From Cichorium intybus (taxonomy: Eukaryota; Streptophyta; Magnoliopsida; Asterales; Asteraceae): a stretch of DNA of 64,000 nt. Under the pieces are notes generated by a model. The model was not told where the DNA came from. It made no database searches and saw nothing but the letters and a program-made list of their open reading frames with translations. The stretch is taken from NCBI GenBank assembly GCA_023525715.1, contig CM042012.1, positions 37,250,189 through 37,314,188 on the forward strand, read 5' to 3'. Positions within the stretch are counted from its first letter, which is position 1. Every line of letters begins with the position of its first letter. Both the position numbers and the translations under genes were made by a program. Positions 24,420 to 37,800 of the stretch are shown in pieces.

Positions 24420-25396
24420 ATGGCGGCAATCGTCGAATCTAAAGAGATACCTTCGGAAACCGTCGCAAAGTTCACCGAATACATGATGGGACTAGGTACT
24501 TGCACCGTAATTCCGACGAAGTACGAGGGTGAGGGAGTCAACTCCGATTTGATCCGCAGCCTGCTCAAAGTTCAACACATCCATCGCGGCCGTCTAACTT
24601 GCAGCTTCACCGTCAAACCATTCGCTTGCGTAATTTCTCCCTTCTCTTTCTGTAGCTTTAATTTCAAGTCTTCCATGATCGAATCGGAGTACCTGGAATT
24701 TTGTTTATGGAATATCCTTCGGTAATTTGTGGTTATTTAGTACATTTAAATATCGAGTTTGTAGTTCATACGGTTCGAAAATCCTCTCAAAATCTCGGTT
24801 TAGCTTATCCATAGATTTGGAATCGCTTCAATCAATTATATGTCTTTGCCTTAAGCGAACAGAGAACATGTGTATTGAAGAAATACACATATCGACCTGT
24901 CTTCCTTCGATAGATGCTATCATGTCGTGGATTCATGGTCTTTTTTCTTCTTCGTGGTTTGAGTTCTTATGAGTATTTATGATGCTATAGTATCATGTTC
25001 TTGCTTTCTGCAGAACAGGTATAACACTCTGCATGGAGGTGCAATTGGATCAATAGCAGAAATTGTTGCATTAGCTTGTGCTAGAACCGTTGTCAACAAA
25101 GATAAGGAGCTTTTTCTTGGTGAATTGAGCGTCTCTTATCTATCTGTTGCTGTTAACCAAGTATGTCTTTGATCCAATCCTTTGTTACTACTTTCATCTA
25201 ATGGAAATTGTTGCAGTTTTTTGGGGAAATCTCAAATGAAAATTATGAACAGGCAGAAGTGATGGTTGATGCATCTGTGGTTAGAAGTGGAAAGAACTTG
25301 ACAGTTGTGGCCATAGAATTCAAGATAAAGGACACGGAAAGATTGACTTACATGTGTCGTGCTACCTTCTATAACATGCCTGTTGCAAGCTTATGA
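24420..25396 (+). CDS. Hotdog-fold acyl-CoA thioesterase, ACOT13-like (166 aa)
   Basis: Small 4HBT hotdog thioesterase that hydrolyses acyl-CoA-type thioesters. Plant members are annotated as acyl-CoA thioesterase 13-like; substrate and compartment cannot be read from sequence. Three exons: 24420-24629, 25014-25160 and 25253-25396, all phase 0 and GT-AG. The start MAAIVESKEIPSETV is the first ATG in frame; an upstream in-frame stretch has no ATG. The hallmark NRYNTLHGGAIGSIAEIVAL (71-90) holds the HGG active-site turn. It is followed by ELFLGELSVSYLSVA and AEVMVDASVVRSGKNLTVVA, ending FYNMPVASL. An alternative in-frame acceptor at 25216 would add 12 residues but leaves a 56-bp intron, so I prefer 25253. 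It lies ~240 bp downstream of the copia remnant. Confidence 0.9.
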
Positions 25397-26160
25397 AAGG
25401 TATGCGTTGCATGTGTGTGTGGGTGTGTAATATGTTGTAAATGTGGTTCTAACTTTTTTGGTGTCAATAATGATTTTTAATGTTAAGGAACCTGTACAGT
25501 ATTCGTTTGGTGATTTGGGTGATTTATTCATTGTTAAATTGCAACTGACTACGCTTGTAACCATTTTACGAACTTTCAATTAATAAAGCAACTGACTACG
25601 CTTGTAATGTAACTGCCGAATTGCTACAAACTTGTAGACTAAACTGAATGATTTTATTGAATATTGAACGATTTGAATCAAAAGATTACAAGAATTTCTA
25701 GCCTTCGAGGTGCTAGTTCCCTCCCTGAGCTCTCGCTTAACTGAAATTCAGTTACAAAACCAAAGATCCCCAAATAACCCACCGACTTGCTATTAATATT
25801 TCAAACAAACTAACTTAAGAAGTAAAAAGACCTAATTTCCCCTTCCCACTAACCCCTTATAACATCCATATTAATTTCAGTCAAAGAATTGCACAGTTTA
25901 ATTTCTCCTTCTCTGTGCATAAGTAAAGCGTACATGGGGCTTATCAAGAGGTACACCCCGAATAATTTGCAAACTTTGATACTTTAAAATGGTGGCAAGA
26001 AACAGAAAATTTTGGTTTATATAAAGTCTTAGCCTCAATGGTTAAGGGTGTACTAATGATCCAAGTTAATATCGTAGCTTTAAAATGCTGTTTTTCTCTT
26101 AGTAGTAGGATATTAAGTGCAAGAAGGTGTATGTTGACAAATGAATTGGTGTAAATGTCT
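25397..26160. other. Thioesterase 3' flank and intergenic
   Basis: Contains a short duplicated phrase (CAACTGACTACGCTTGTAA at ~25542 and ~25589). The stretch from ~25650 (ACAAGAATTTCTAGCCTTCG...) looks like retrotransposon LTR debris. No gene. Confidence 0.4.
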
Positions 26161-26164
26161 ACAG

Positions 26165-27127
26165 GTGGGATCAGTTCGATTTATGGGTTCTTATATTTCT
26201 TCGGTTTGGTTTCCTTGGTTCGAATTATTTTGTAGCCCAAACCAAACCAAATTCAAAACAACTTAGACCAAATGGTAAACCAAATTACATTTGGGTTTGG
26301 TTCAGCTTGAAAATCGAGGAAACCCAGTTTAAGGTTAAAATAAAATCCAATGTTCCAAATTTCCAAATATAATAAACTTTCAAATTTAAATATCCAAAGC
26401 GTACCCTCTATATAAACTAGATTAAAATTTTTTGTTGAAACATGGAAACTTAACAATCAATCTGAAATTACTTCACTCTTGCAATCATGGAAGTACTCTA
26501 TTTTTGGGTTCTTTTAGAATTGAATTCCATGGACAATAAATGAATTAAAATATACTCCATAATAGAACAATTTTTAGTAGAAATTGCTTAGAGATAAATA
26601 GAATCAGACTTTAGAATCGTAAACTTCATACATCTACGTTTAGAGTTTAGACAAGGTGGGTGAAGGGGTTTGGGATACAACCAGCATCACAGACAACAAT
26701 CTCAAGTCTCAACAACCAATGGAGAGGAGAGTGGCGAAAGTATGCCGGTGGCCTAGATGCTTAAACATAACGGAAGAACGGAAGACATGAAGAATCGGTT
26801 AATGGGGGGAACTTTGGGGATTTTGGAATTGAGAAGTCCATGTGTGTGAAATATTGAAGTATCAAAATATATTTTCTATTTAATTATTAGAGTATAAAGT
26901 AATATAATATTTATTTAAAAACCATAAGTCTATGAATTCGAGAATTCAGTTTGATTTGATCCGTACTCTACTGGACCATAACTCAAACCATAAACCAAAT
27001 TCATAATTCGGGTTGTTCTTAAACCAAACCAAAAACTGAATTTATTATTTGGTTTGGTCCAAATTCGGTTTTTATTTGGTTTGGTTTTTGGCTTCTTCAG
27101 TTCCAAACCAAATAATGCATACCCCTA
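26165..27127. mobile_element. Possible diverged hAT-type element rich in GGTTTGGTTT
   Basis: Left segment (CAGGTGGGATCAGTTCG then GGTTTGGTTTCC) and right segment (GGTTTGGTTTTTGG ... AATGCATACCCCTA) are inverted relative to each other and hold AACCAAACC-type arrays. Termini are only loosely alike and the 8-bp flanks (AATGTCTA / CAAATCTA) match 5 of 8. No transposase. Confidence 0.4.
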
Positions 27128-27645
27128 CAAATCTATGTGATGCTTAAAGACTACTATAATTCGGTTGAGAGAGTACAAACCTACTCGGATCTTGAAGAAG
27201 GCTTAACGTGTATGAAAAACAATATTTTGGAAAACAAAATCGAAAGAAGATTCGTAGATGTGTCATTATATAGCAACATTGGTGTTTGAAGAATCCGACG
27301 AATACTTTATTGTCGACACTCAAGAAAGAAATGCAAATTATGCAACAAGTGCATTGTCTAATGTTACAGTTGAAAATAATACACTACTCTCGACCAAGAA
27401 TACACATACAACGATGAAAACTATAATCACATCCAAATATGTTGTTTCAATAATATGGTTAACTTATGTAATGGAACAATTTATAAGGAATATTAAAAAG
27501 TTTTATATTTATGTTATGAAGCAATACTGCAAAGATCGTTGAACCAAATTAGATTTATCGAAAAAAGGTTGGACCGTAGAAAAATAGACCAGAACAATAC
27601 TGAACGATTAACCAAAGACAAAAAAAGACTGGGAATGCCCTAGAC

Positions 27646-27928
27646 TAGAGGTGCACAAAAGAAACGAAAATAACCAGAACCAATTTTTTATTAACCGATT
27701 TTTTGATAACTGGTTATCCAATAATCGTTTTTTTTATCTCAAACCAGACCGGTTTTTTACCCCGATTTTTGTTCCGGTTAACCGAATCGAACCGGTTAAA
27801 CAACCGGTCTAGAAGTCAATTCATTTAAAAAAAACCGGCCAAAACCGGTTGGACCAAAACCGATTTTTTTAAAAAAATCGATTCTTAAAAAACCGAACCA
27901 GTTAAAAACCGGATTTTGTGCGCCTCTA
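27646..27928. mobile_element. hAT-type MITE rich in AACCGG motifs
   Basis: Terminal inverted repeats TAGAGGTGCACAAAA (27646) and TTTTGTGCGCCTCTA (ending 27928) differ at one position. The 8-bp flanks CCCTAGAC / CCCTAGAT (27638-27645, 27929-27936) differ at one base. The 283-bp body alternates CCGGTT/AACCGG and CCGATT motifs. Non-coding. Confidence 0.87.
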
Positions 27929-28029
27929 CCCTAGATCGGCTGAATCCGAATGACCGATTTTTGTACACCTCGGCCCTCTAGGCCATATTGGATCAATATG
28001 GGCCTGTATTCAAGTTCATCAAATCTTAG

Positions 28030-28798
28030 AAGGCCCATGAAACCCAATGAAGCATTTTACGACCACGGACGAGATCGCCACAGAACCGCCATACGCCACC
28101 GTCTAAAGGCCCGAAACCAACTTTCCCCTTTGATATCACGTCGAAACTGTTACAGTTACAGATAAGACTCCGTATGTCTTTGACGGCTTGACGCTTATAG
28201 GCACGCCGCAGTCGTCTTCTGTTTTGCTACTTACCTGCAGCAATCTTCTCGGTGCTCGGGGTTTATTGCTAAATTTATCTTGTATTTCTCTTGAAATTTC
28301 AAAGGCAAGTGACTTAGACATACTACTGAATGTAATTTGATTCGAATTGGAGTTATATAATTGAAGATATTTTGTTTTGTTAATGAGATACATATGTTGA
28401 TTTTGATCTCTTTCGGATTTCGACCAACTTTTCCAATTACTAGTTCAAAACATTTGTGTTCCTTTTTAGAAATAGAACTTAACAAATTCCTGTGAAATTT
28501 AGTGCATCCAATTTCTATAGATATCTAGAGCTACTTCGAAACATTGAGTTCAGACGCGCTGATTTCCAGCGTAAAAAACGATATGAATTGTTCCTGTTCT
28601 GAAGTCCATGTCAATTATTAAATTCGAAGTTATAGGCGAAGTCAGTTATTCTTCATTGATTACGATGCTTTTGTGTTTATACACTACTTCATGAATGCCG
28701 CTTTGTTGATAGTTTATAATTGCTTCATCTCACCACTTGCATACATTCTCCTATTATGTTCAATACATATTGAGAATTACACACTTGAAACTTTCAGG
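28030..28798 (+). other. Promoter/5' UTR region of the TPR gene, probably with a leader intron
   Basis: The coding exon is preceded directly by a good acceptor (TTGAAACTTTCAG ending 28797), so the leader is probably spliced. A first exon plausibly lies near 28100-28250, where GC content is higher. The donor was not fixed. Confidence 0.4.
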
Positions 28799-31548
28799 AT
28801 GAGAGGCTTGTGTCCAAGCATTCATTCAGACTTGTTACAGAAAGGCATCTTCAGTTTTTATCTTCATCCCCCAAAAGGAAAATGTAACACAAAGATGTAT
28901 GTGTTACCTACTCAGATATTCAGATGTTGTGCTACTACTGAATCAATCCATGTAGGCATCACCACCTCCCATGATACTCAAGTTTCTTCCATTGTTGGTG
29001 GTCCAAATAAATCTCAAAGGTACAATCTCATATCTTTTTATAAACTAGACCTTGATTCTCATCTTCTTTTAACTGTATGTTCTTTAATGGCTGAAGAGAA
29101 CCATTGAGAGATGATTTTGAAACGAACTTAGAAGAACTGTTTTCTGAAATCAAAAGCATGATAAGTATTGGGAACACAAGTGATGCTCTTGATCTACTTG
29201 AAGCAAATCATGAAGCTGTGAGGGAACAAATAGTTGCAGGAAGGAAAACTGTAGAAGAAGCTGCTATTTTGGATGTTATAGCTTTGGGTTACATGGCTAT
29301 TGGAGACTTCAAGATGGTTGATTTTATCTTGAATACGGTACTACACTATTTTATATAACAAAAAATCATTGTTTTTATCTATCTAACTATATATTTTTTT
29401 CTTATAAAACTTCAGTTGAATGAGATTGTACATAATTTGAGAGATGATGAGCCTCTTCTTGATTCAATACTGACACACATGGGGAGTATGCACTCGGCTT
29501 TAGGGAAGTTTGAGAATTCCATGGTTTTTTACAATAGAGCCCTTGAAATTTTGGAGAGAAATCACGGTAAGTTTAGAATTTTGTTCTTTTGTTCAATGTA
29601 TATAGTGATGATTTTTTTCCTTCCATGGGGTTAATTTAGTAATTTGGGTTTTGTGTTAACTTTTTTTAGGAAGTAATAGTACTTCTCTTGTTATGCCATT
29701 ATTGGGTATGGGTAAAGCTCTTGGTTCTGGTGGAAGGGCAAAAAAGGCAATTGACATTTATCACCGTACTATTTCCATATTGGAGTCTAATATGGGAACA
29801 GAAAGCATGGAATTAGTGGTGCCTTTGAATGCCCTTGGGAATCTTTTAATTGAAGAAGGAAAAGCGAAAGATGCCGAAAGTTATTTCATGAGGTTATTTA
29901 ATTTTTTTATTGCTTGTATAAAACTCATTCATATCATATATATTTTTATTATTTATAAATCACTCATTTTTACTTTTTAGCTTAGAATTGTAGGCATATA
30001 TACCAAGTTATATGGAAAAGAGGATGAAAGAGTTGGAATGGCAATGTGCTCTTTAGCTAATGCAAAGTGTGCAAAAGGCAAGTTAATTTGGTTTTCTTGA
30101 TTTAATTTAAAAAAAAAATGTATAATAAATTTACAAGATTTTAATAATGGTGATACTAACAGGAGATGCTGAAGGAGCCATTGACTTGTATTGGAGTGGT
30201 CTTCGTGTGATGGAGCAATCAGAAAATATGAATTTAGATGACAGTGTATTGGAGAAGACAAGGGTAGATTTGTCAGAGTTGCTTCATGTTGTGGGAAGGT
30301 ATGGTGTGGGTCCGTTTAAATTTTAATTTTATTTAAAACAGAAACATTAAAAAAATTAGAAAATAACCGGATAAGGGCAAAATAGTCATTTTACGGGACG
30401 TTGACGGAAACAAAACTATGACATTCATAAAATTAAATCATAAATAAAAATGGGTTATATTAGATTCATCGAGGAATGGTCCATGATGACATTGTTATTT
30501 TCAGAGAAAAGGAAGGCCGGAAACTTCTAGAAGAATGTTTGTCCATCACTAAGAAATACAAAGGAGAAGAAGATCCGAGTTTCATCACTCACCTTACAAA
30601 TCTAGCAACCTCATATTCACGTTCCAAAAATTACATTGAATCTGAGCGCTTACTAAGATTAAGCTTACAAATTATGAAAAAGACTGTGGGCCCCAGTGAT
30701 CCCTCAATCACGTTTCCAATGTTACAGCTGGCAGTTACTTTATACAACCTTAAACAAGACGAAGAAGCTGAACAACTGGCTCTTGATGTTTTGAGGATTC
30801 GTGAAAAAGCATTCGGAAATTCCTCTTTACCAGTTGGTAATTCTTTTTTTTTTTTTTTTGTCATCTGAAAATGGCAAAACGTTTATGAGAAAATCAAAAA
30901 AATGAGCAAAATGATCAGAGATTTTTAACAAGATGAGCATTTTTTTTAATTTTAAAGTGGGCCCACTGCAAAATCACTTATGATGCTAAATGGCTTTCTG
31001 AGGGACTCCCACCACAAAAACAAATAAAAAAACAATCAAAAGAAAAGATTTTTTTTAATAATATATGAATATTTGATTTTTAAAGTTTTTAAATAAATGT
31101 TTTCTTTAAAGATCTTTTAAATAAATGGCTTTTTGAGGGACGGGTTGCGAAATATAGGTGATTTGTGTAAAAAGTCAAAAAGTTATGATTTTGTTGAATA
31201 CCACCTCTAGAAGTGGTTCTTTTTATGATTTTCTCAATAATTCTAAATGTTTAATATATTATTAATGTGTTGAATATCTTAAATTATTAATGTTTAGGGG
31301 AAGCATTGGAGTGTTTAATAAGCATTCAGAAGAGAGTTGGGAGAGATGATGGTGAGATATTGGAGATGTTGAAGAGGAATTTAAGCATACAAGAGAAAGA
31401 ATTTGGTAATGAAAGTGAACAAGTGGTTGGAACCTTGAAGAAGATTGTATTTTATATGGAGAAAATGGGGATTAAGGATCAGAAGTATCCTTTTCAAAGG
31501 AGATTGTCTTTACTTAGAAATAAATTTAAGCAGCAAGTTCAATACTAA
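28799..31548 (+). CDS. TPR protein, kinesin-light-chain-like (544 aa)
   Basis: Tetratricopeptide-repeat protein of the nephrocystin/kinesin-light-chain-like group. TPRs are helical protein-binding scaffolds; the partner is unknown. Eight exons: 28799-29019, 29109-29337, 29416-29566, 29670-29892, 29986-30077, 30163-30298, 30505-30836 and 31298-31548, in phase throughout. Intron 5 uses a GC donor (AAG|GCAAGT at 30078), the usual strong form of GC-AG introns; a GT donor there breaks the frame. Residues 1-74 are basic and Ser/Thr-rich and could be an organelle transit peptide. TPR-like helices run from ~85 to the end (HMGSMHSALGKFENSMVFYN, LGNLLIEEGKAKDAESYFMR, LTNLATSYSRSKNYIESERL, LQLAVTLYNLKQDEEAEQLA). 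The tail is basic. The Arabidopsis counterpart is probably At5g53080 (from memory). Confidence 0.87.
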
Positions 31549-32505
31549 TGAATCTTTCAATACCTTATATTAGCATGTATATATTCAAAAATTTTGTATA
31601 AAGATGATTAGATAGATGTATCCGAGTATTATGACTTTAAACACTTGATTATCCGATTATTAGGTCTTGATTTTGGTTCTTTAAATCACAAGTCATTTTA
31701 AAAACTCGAATCCAAACACCATAGAATTGAACATTTACAGTTACATGTCAAATTAAGAACATTTACAGTGTGTCACTGTTAAAGCAAATTGTGAATGAAT
31801 CAAGTCCCCAACCCACTATAAGTTCCCAATGTTCCATCATATCTATTCAGACAGGAGAATTAATGGAATTCTCTTGCATTTGTTTGCAAACTCTTTAACA
31901 CATATCAAGAACATCATGTTTCACTACACAACCAGACTTTGTAGTAGGAGTCAAATCAAACTTACATGAATACTAGGGGACATATACATTATACAATACA
32001 CGCATCAATGGTAGAATTCAAGGATTCATGAATGATCGATCATAAATACCGAAGGCAAGGGTTGATGTTCAGTCATATTATGTCATCAGAAATTGCAAGT
32101 GATCTTATATATGTGTAGTCTTTTAATTGGCACCTACTAAAAATCATGTTGGAATAATCGTAATCTTAAAATTGTTGACTGGGGCATTTAATCAAACAGT
32201 TGTAGTGCATACCTGCACATATTTTAATTTTCTTCAACATGAATTTATCTTCCAATTGAAAAGATCAAGCGCTGCACGGTAACAATCCATCCTCTAAATT
32301 TCAGAGATGGAGATTCATCTTTCAAATTGAAAGATCAAGTGGTGGGACCCACGTACAAGGAACCACTAAATGAATTCCGTGAAACCACCATGCTCCATGC
32401 TTGAGCATCATCAATGGCAATAGTCGAATGCATTTCCTTGCAGTTTTGAAAAAATAAAAGAGCAACTGTTTAAATGATTTCGGAGAAACTTAATTTTTAA
32501 AAATA
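31549..32505. other. TPR gene 3' flank and intergenic
   Basis: No gene seen. The phrase TTCAAATTGAAAGATCAAG is present twice in diverged form (near 32253 and 32320). Confidence 0.4.
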
Positions 32506-32578
32506 TGGAGATGCGGGGTATCGATCCCCGTACCTCTCGCATGCTAAGCGAGCGCTCTACCATCTGAGCTACATCCCC
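32506..32578 (-). tRNA. tRNA-Ala (anticodon AGC)
   Basis: On the minus strand the sequence reads GGGGATGTAGCTCAGATGGT... with anticodon loop CTTAGCATG (AGC), T-arm CGGGGATCGATACCCCG and discriminator A. The acceptor stem GGGGATG/CATCTCC contains the G3:U70 pair that identifies tRNA-Ala. A- and B-box sequences are intact. A T5 run just downstream on the minus strand fits a Pol III terminator. No intron; CCA is not encoded, as normal in plants. Confidence 0.97.
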
Positions 32579-34700
32579 AACTTGACAAATAATATCTCCG
32601 GAATAGTAACGATCTCTTATAAACGTATAGTCCCCTTTTCATCTTTGAAACTATATTGTATTTATATTTCATCTTTCAACTTGTTTTTCTAGTTTTTTAA
32701 TACCAATAAAGTTTATTAATTTTAAACTATTTCTTTACTTGCTAAAAAATAAAATTAAGTATAACATTAATATTAAATTGAAATTTTCATTATTTATAGT
32801 AAAAATTACATAATAATAAAAAAATGACTAAGAATCATAAATTTTAAGAACATCCCAAGCAACGCCATGATCAAAAGACACTTCATTATATTCTAATTTG
32901 TGTTTGCTTGTTAGCCGCTTTCAGAATATTGAATTTATCACCACCACTCGTATGTTTTTAAGATGTGATATATGTCGTTGAACACTGTCACCTTTCAGTA
33001 TAATTCCCTCAATTTTGAGTTGAGTTGAGTGTGAACGATACGGTTCACGATGCATTTTACTGTGAAGTTGATCTGTAACGTGGCTCCAAAAAATGCGAAA
33101 ATTTTGCGACTCATAGGTTCGATTATCCTCATAAACATCGACTATTGCAAACTTAAAGATGATTTTGTTGAAAGTTCAAAATTTTAGGCTATTTATGGCA
33201 AATTATACGCCATAGTGAGTAGTGACTATTTGTATTTTTTTATACAAAATTTCTTAAAATGAACTTTGGTATCTGATTAAAACCAGATGTAGGTAAAAAA
33301 ACAGAGGGATGTAATTCTGAAGGATATTGTCTCTTACATCTTAAATTTTGAATTTAGGTATCGATGTTTTATAATATATAACGAGGTATATATTACTTTA
33401 AAAAAAAAAAAAAAAAAACTACGTCAGTGTTTGTTAGTACATCATGGTTTGGTTTGCTTGTGATTCACCATCCTTCTTTTAATGAAATTCAAGGGATACA
33501 CGTTGAGGTAAGCGAGAGCAATGACAGAGAGATACAACAACCAACCCACCAACGAACTTGTAACATAATACATTCTTTAATGATTAATTCATGCGGAAAT
33601 TTTCTAAGACAGTCTATAGAGTACGCGTTTCTTTTTTTTTTTTTCTAAAATCCCATTTTCCACATTGAAAACTCCTCCTCAAACTACTTTTAAATATCAT
33701 AAGTAAAGCAAGAGAATTGAACATGAACATAAAAATAAACAAAAATTGAAACTTAGTCATCTACATGGCTATTTGCAGCTAGAATATATTAGTCAGATAA
33801 GTTTAATAACATGTCAAAATGTATTCTAAATAAATTAGATGACTTTTTATGTATGTCATATACGGTCAGGTTGTGGGACGTTGGCCGAGCAATACACAAT
33901 GTGTTTAATATTATTATAATTACAATATCAAGATAATTTAAATGCCCTTTAAGGAAAACAACGAATATACAATAAAAATGCAATTATTATTTTAGACATG
34001 TTCATACAAAATTGGAAAAGTGGTATAAAAGAGAAAAAGGTTGAAGATCTCCCATGTTTTTCACAAAAAGTTAAAAGAATTACTTTTCTAACCATAGCAA
34101 CAAATATAGTTGGCACCTCGCTTGAAATAATATATAAATAAAACAAAACTTTTCAATACCATAATATATTTCAAGCACTTGTATACACTAACATCTCTGA
34201 TTCCTTTCATTTTTAGTTAAAATATTTCACGTTTACTCATAAATGGCATGGATTGACACACTTTTAAGTAAATAAATTAATACGATTATGGAGTCTATAC
34301 CTAGAAAGAAAAAGGTTTGTAGATTAGTCCTTTTGTCATCCATCTGACATTGATGCTAAAGAATCAACATACAGAGTTAGCAAAAACATTACCAGATTTT
34401 GAGTTTGTGAATTCATATTTTCTAACATAGAATTAACAATAAATAACATTAAATAATGTTGTATGACATAATATTTGTATTTTGGATATCTACTATGAAT
34501 TGCAGGTTATACAATAATGTGAAGTTATGTTAGACAAAAGTATATTACAATAAATTACATAAAATCCCTATTTTATAACCTAAAATTCACATTATACACA
34601 TGAAATTTATATTGCCATTACTTAAGAAATTAAAATATAAAATAATAATATGATATCAAACAGATAATATAAATTCTACTTCTTAAAAATACTACATTTT
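32579..34700. other. Intergenic, no gene recognised
   Basis: AT-rich with A-runs (33400-33418) and T-runs. Short open frames (33427, 33789, 33949) have no recognisable content. Confidence 0.45.
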
Positions 34701-34742
34701 ACACGACGCAGCTCAAGACTCACCTCTCCTCTCCTCTCATCT

Positions 34743-34772
34743 ACTCTCTCTCTCTCTCTCTCACACACACAC
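34743..34772. repeat. (CT)n(CA)n tract in the hydrolase 5' UTR
   Basis: About ten CT units followed by five CA units, 37 bp before the start codon. CT tracts are common in plant leaders. Confidence 0.9.
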
Positions 34773-34808
34773 CAAAATCACAAATTCTGAAAATTCCGGC
34801 GACAAACG

Positions 34809-37800
34809 ATGCCGTTCTGCGACGTCGTAAAATACCAGACGGGCGCCGACGCAGTTATCAACAATGGTATAAAAATTTTCTACAGAACCTACGGCGGCGG
34901 CCCCGTCAAAGTTCTAATGATCATCGGTAATTCCGATTACTCTCTTTACCTTTCTCCCCCAATTATAATCTTACTGAATTATGATAATTATAGGTATTCC
35001 CGATTACTCTCTTACATCTCTTCCCTAAACATAATTTAATCAATCATCAAATTGTTTTCTTTTACCAGGATTAGCTGCGACGCATGATTCCTGGAACCCG
35101 CAAATCCAGGGCCTAATCGGGACCGTAAAACCAAACGATAACGATGATCGGAGCTCCAATGAGAAAGGTATTGAGGTGTGTGCCATTGACAATCGAGGAG
35201 TAGGTCGTAGTTCTATACCAACAAAACGATCAGAGTATACGTAAGGATTTCATTTATTCAATCAATTTCTTATTTTATATGCTTCCGATCACCTTTTTTG
35301 GGTTTATTTTGCTTATTCTATTGTGGATTCTAAGTTTACGCTTTTAATTGCTTTTTAGTAGACTCTAATTTTTTTATTAAAGCATAAGTAAGTTAAATGT
35401 TGGGTGTAGAACAAGTATCATGGCTAAAGATGCGATTGCAGTAATGGATCATTTGGGTTGGAAGAAAGCTCATGTGTTTGGGCACTCAATGGGTTAGTCA
35501 ACTCAACTATGCTATTCAATTCACTGAGACTAAAATGATTAAAATACATTTCCTATTTGAATAAATTTGAATCTTAGATTGTTTGAATATCTAAGATTTT
35601 GTTTTGTCTTGTTTTGTTGTTCAGGTGGTATGATAGCTTCAAAATTAGCTGCCATTTTTCCAGATAGAATTCAGTCTTTGGCTTTACTTAATGTAACTGG
35701 TGGAGGTTATGAATGTCTTCCCAAGGTACAACTTATTTTTGATCTACACTCTTGTCAAATAATTATACAATCAGACTTTTTTTTTTAAAAGTTTGGACTT
35801 AATGGGGACAGAACTTAGGGTGTATTTCTTTTCCAATTAATAAGCTTACTGGTTTAAGCACTTGATATAGACAGCTATACATGGATGTTTCCTTTTTACT
35901 TAATCTGGACAGAATGACTTAATGAGTTAAGCCAAAAAACCTGGCTTAATGTATCAAGACACTAACCTTTTACCTATTCTTTATTCTTCTTTTTTCCTTT
36001 CATGTTAAAATTGATGAAGTGAAGTATTTTTTTAAACAACATTTTCTCCCAACAGTATTCAGTGGAATTAATATATGATAGATAAATAATAATATGAACA
36101 ATAAAGAAAATACTTATTTTGTAGAAATTAACAACAAACCTTGTTTTGATCTTAATGTCTTAATTTAATTTTCCCATTTGCAGCTTGACCGTCAAACTTT
36201 TTCCATTGCAATTCGTTTTTTGAGGGCAAAAACTCCAGCACAAAGAGCAGCAGTTGACCTGGACACTCACTACACACAGGTCAACCATGTTCATTAATTT
36301 TTATATAATATTTTATTATATAGAAATAATTCACACGATACTAAAACGTGGAATAGAGACAACTGTTCCTTTTTGGGGTTTAAAAAAACATTTTCTTTTT
36401 TCTTAAGTTCTTTTTCTACCAAACAGGAATATCTTGAAGAATATGTTGGGCGTGAAAAAAGAAGAGCAATACTATATCAAGTAAGAATCGAATGTTAAAT
36501 TTTAATCTACTTTTACAAATTCCATTAACTGAACTTCATTAAATATTTTTCAGGAATATGTTAAAGCGATTTCAGCAAGTGGGATGCAAACCAATCATGG
36601 GTTTGATGGTCAGATTAATGCATGTTGGACACATAAAATTTCAAGAACAGAACTAGAAATGATCCGAAAAGAAGGTTTTTTAATATCAGTGATTCATGGC
36701 AGGTATATCTTACTAATGATATATTTTCACATCAATATCTTAATTTAGAAATTAATGGTGTACTTTAATGTTTAGATTTGATGTTATTGCTCAAGTATCT
36801 CATGCAAGAAGACTTGCACAAAAATTATATCCATTTGCAAGAATGGTAGAACTTCATGGAGGTCATCTTGTGAGTCATGAGAGGACCAAAGAGGTACATA
36901 CATACATACATATATGTATGTATACATATAGTGTTTGTTTTGACATGTGTGAAAATATTGTAAATTTAGGTGAATGAAGCTTTACTTGAACTGATAAGGG
37001 CATCAGAAAGCAAGACAAGCCCACATGATTGGACGAATTTGTCGGGGAAGAGCAATGGTAAAAATAAAATTACAGATTTAAATTTTTAGGGTATATTTGG
37101 TATGATGGAATGGAATCACAAAGGAATGGAATGGAATAAGCAAGATAATGAAATGGATCATTGCATTCTGTTATCATGTTAGGTTGACTTGCAAGGAATG
37201 GAGTGAGTCGTTCAAACATGGTTTATATGTACAGTTAGAAAAGTTATGTAATCAAATTGATAAATAAAGAAAGAAAATGTTTTTTTATAAAAATAATCTT
37301 TAAGCAAATAAAGATATTTTGTAAAATAAATTGCATATAAAAAAAATACCATGATACCTTAAAGTAGAATTACAAAAAAGAAGTTATTTTTGGAAAATAA
37401 CAAAAAAAAAAAAAAAAAAAATTTGAAGTTTTCAAACGTTAACATTATTCTTATTGAAGATTATTTAAATAGAAGTAATTTATAATTATACTACATCATT
37501 TCATTTCATCAATGAATAAAAAGAAATCATCCGTTCTCCATGGAATGAATGGAATCACCGAAGGCTCTATTCCATTCCTGTGTCAAACTAACATGGCTTT
37601 TCCATTCCGCCATAATGCTCAATAACTCAATTCCATTCCCTCTTTGCAGTAGAATTAATGCAACAAACACAAATTGTAACATATTCTTAACCGGAACACC
37701 AGAAAACAGTCATAATAAACCAATTTTTAATTTTTTTCAGGCTTCTGGTCAATGAGCTTGATGTCTTCTAGCAAGTTAGAAGAAGGAAACAATGATGGAT

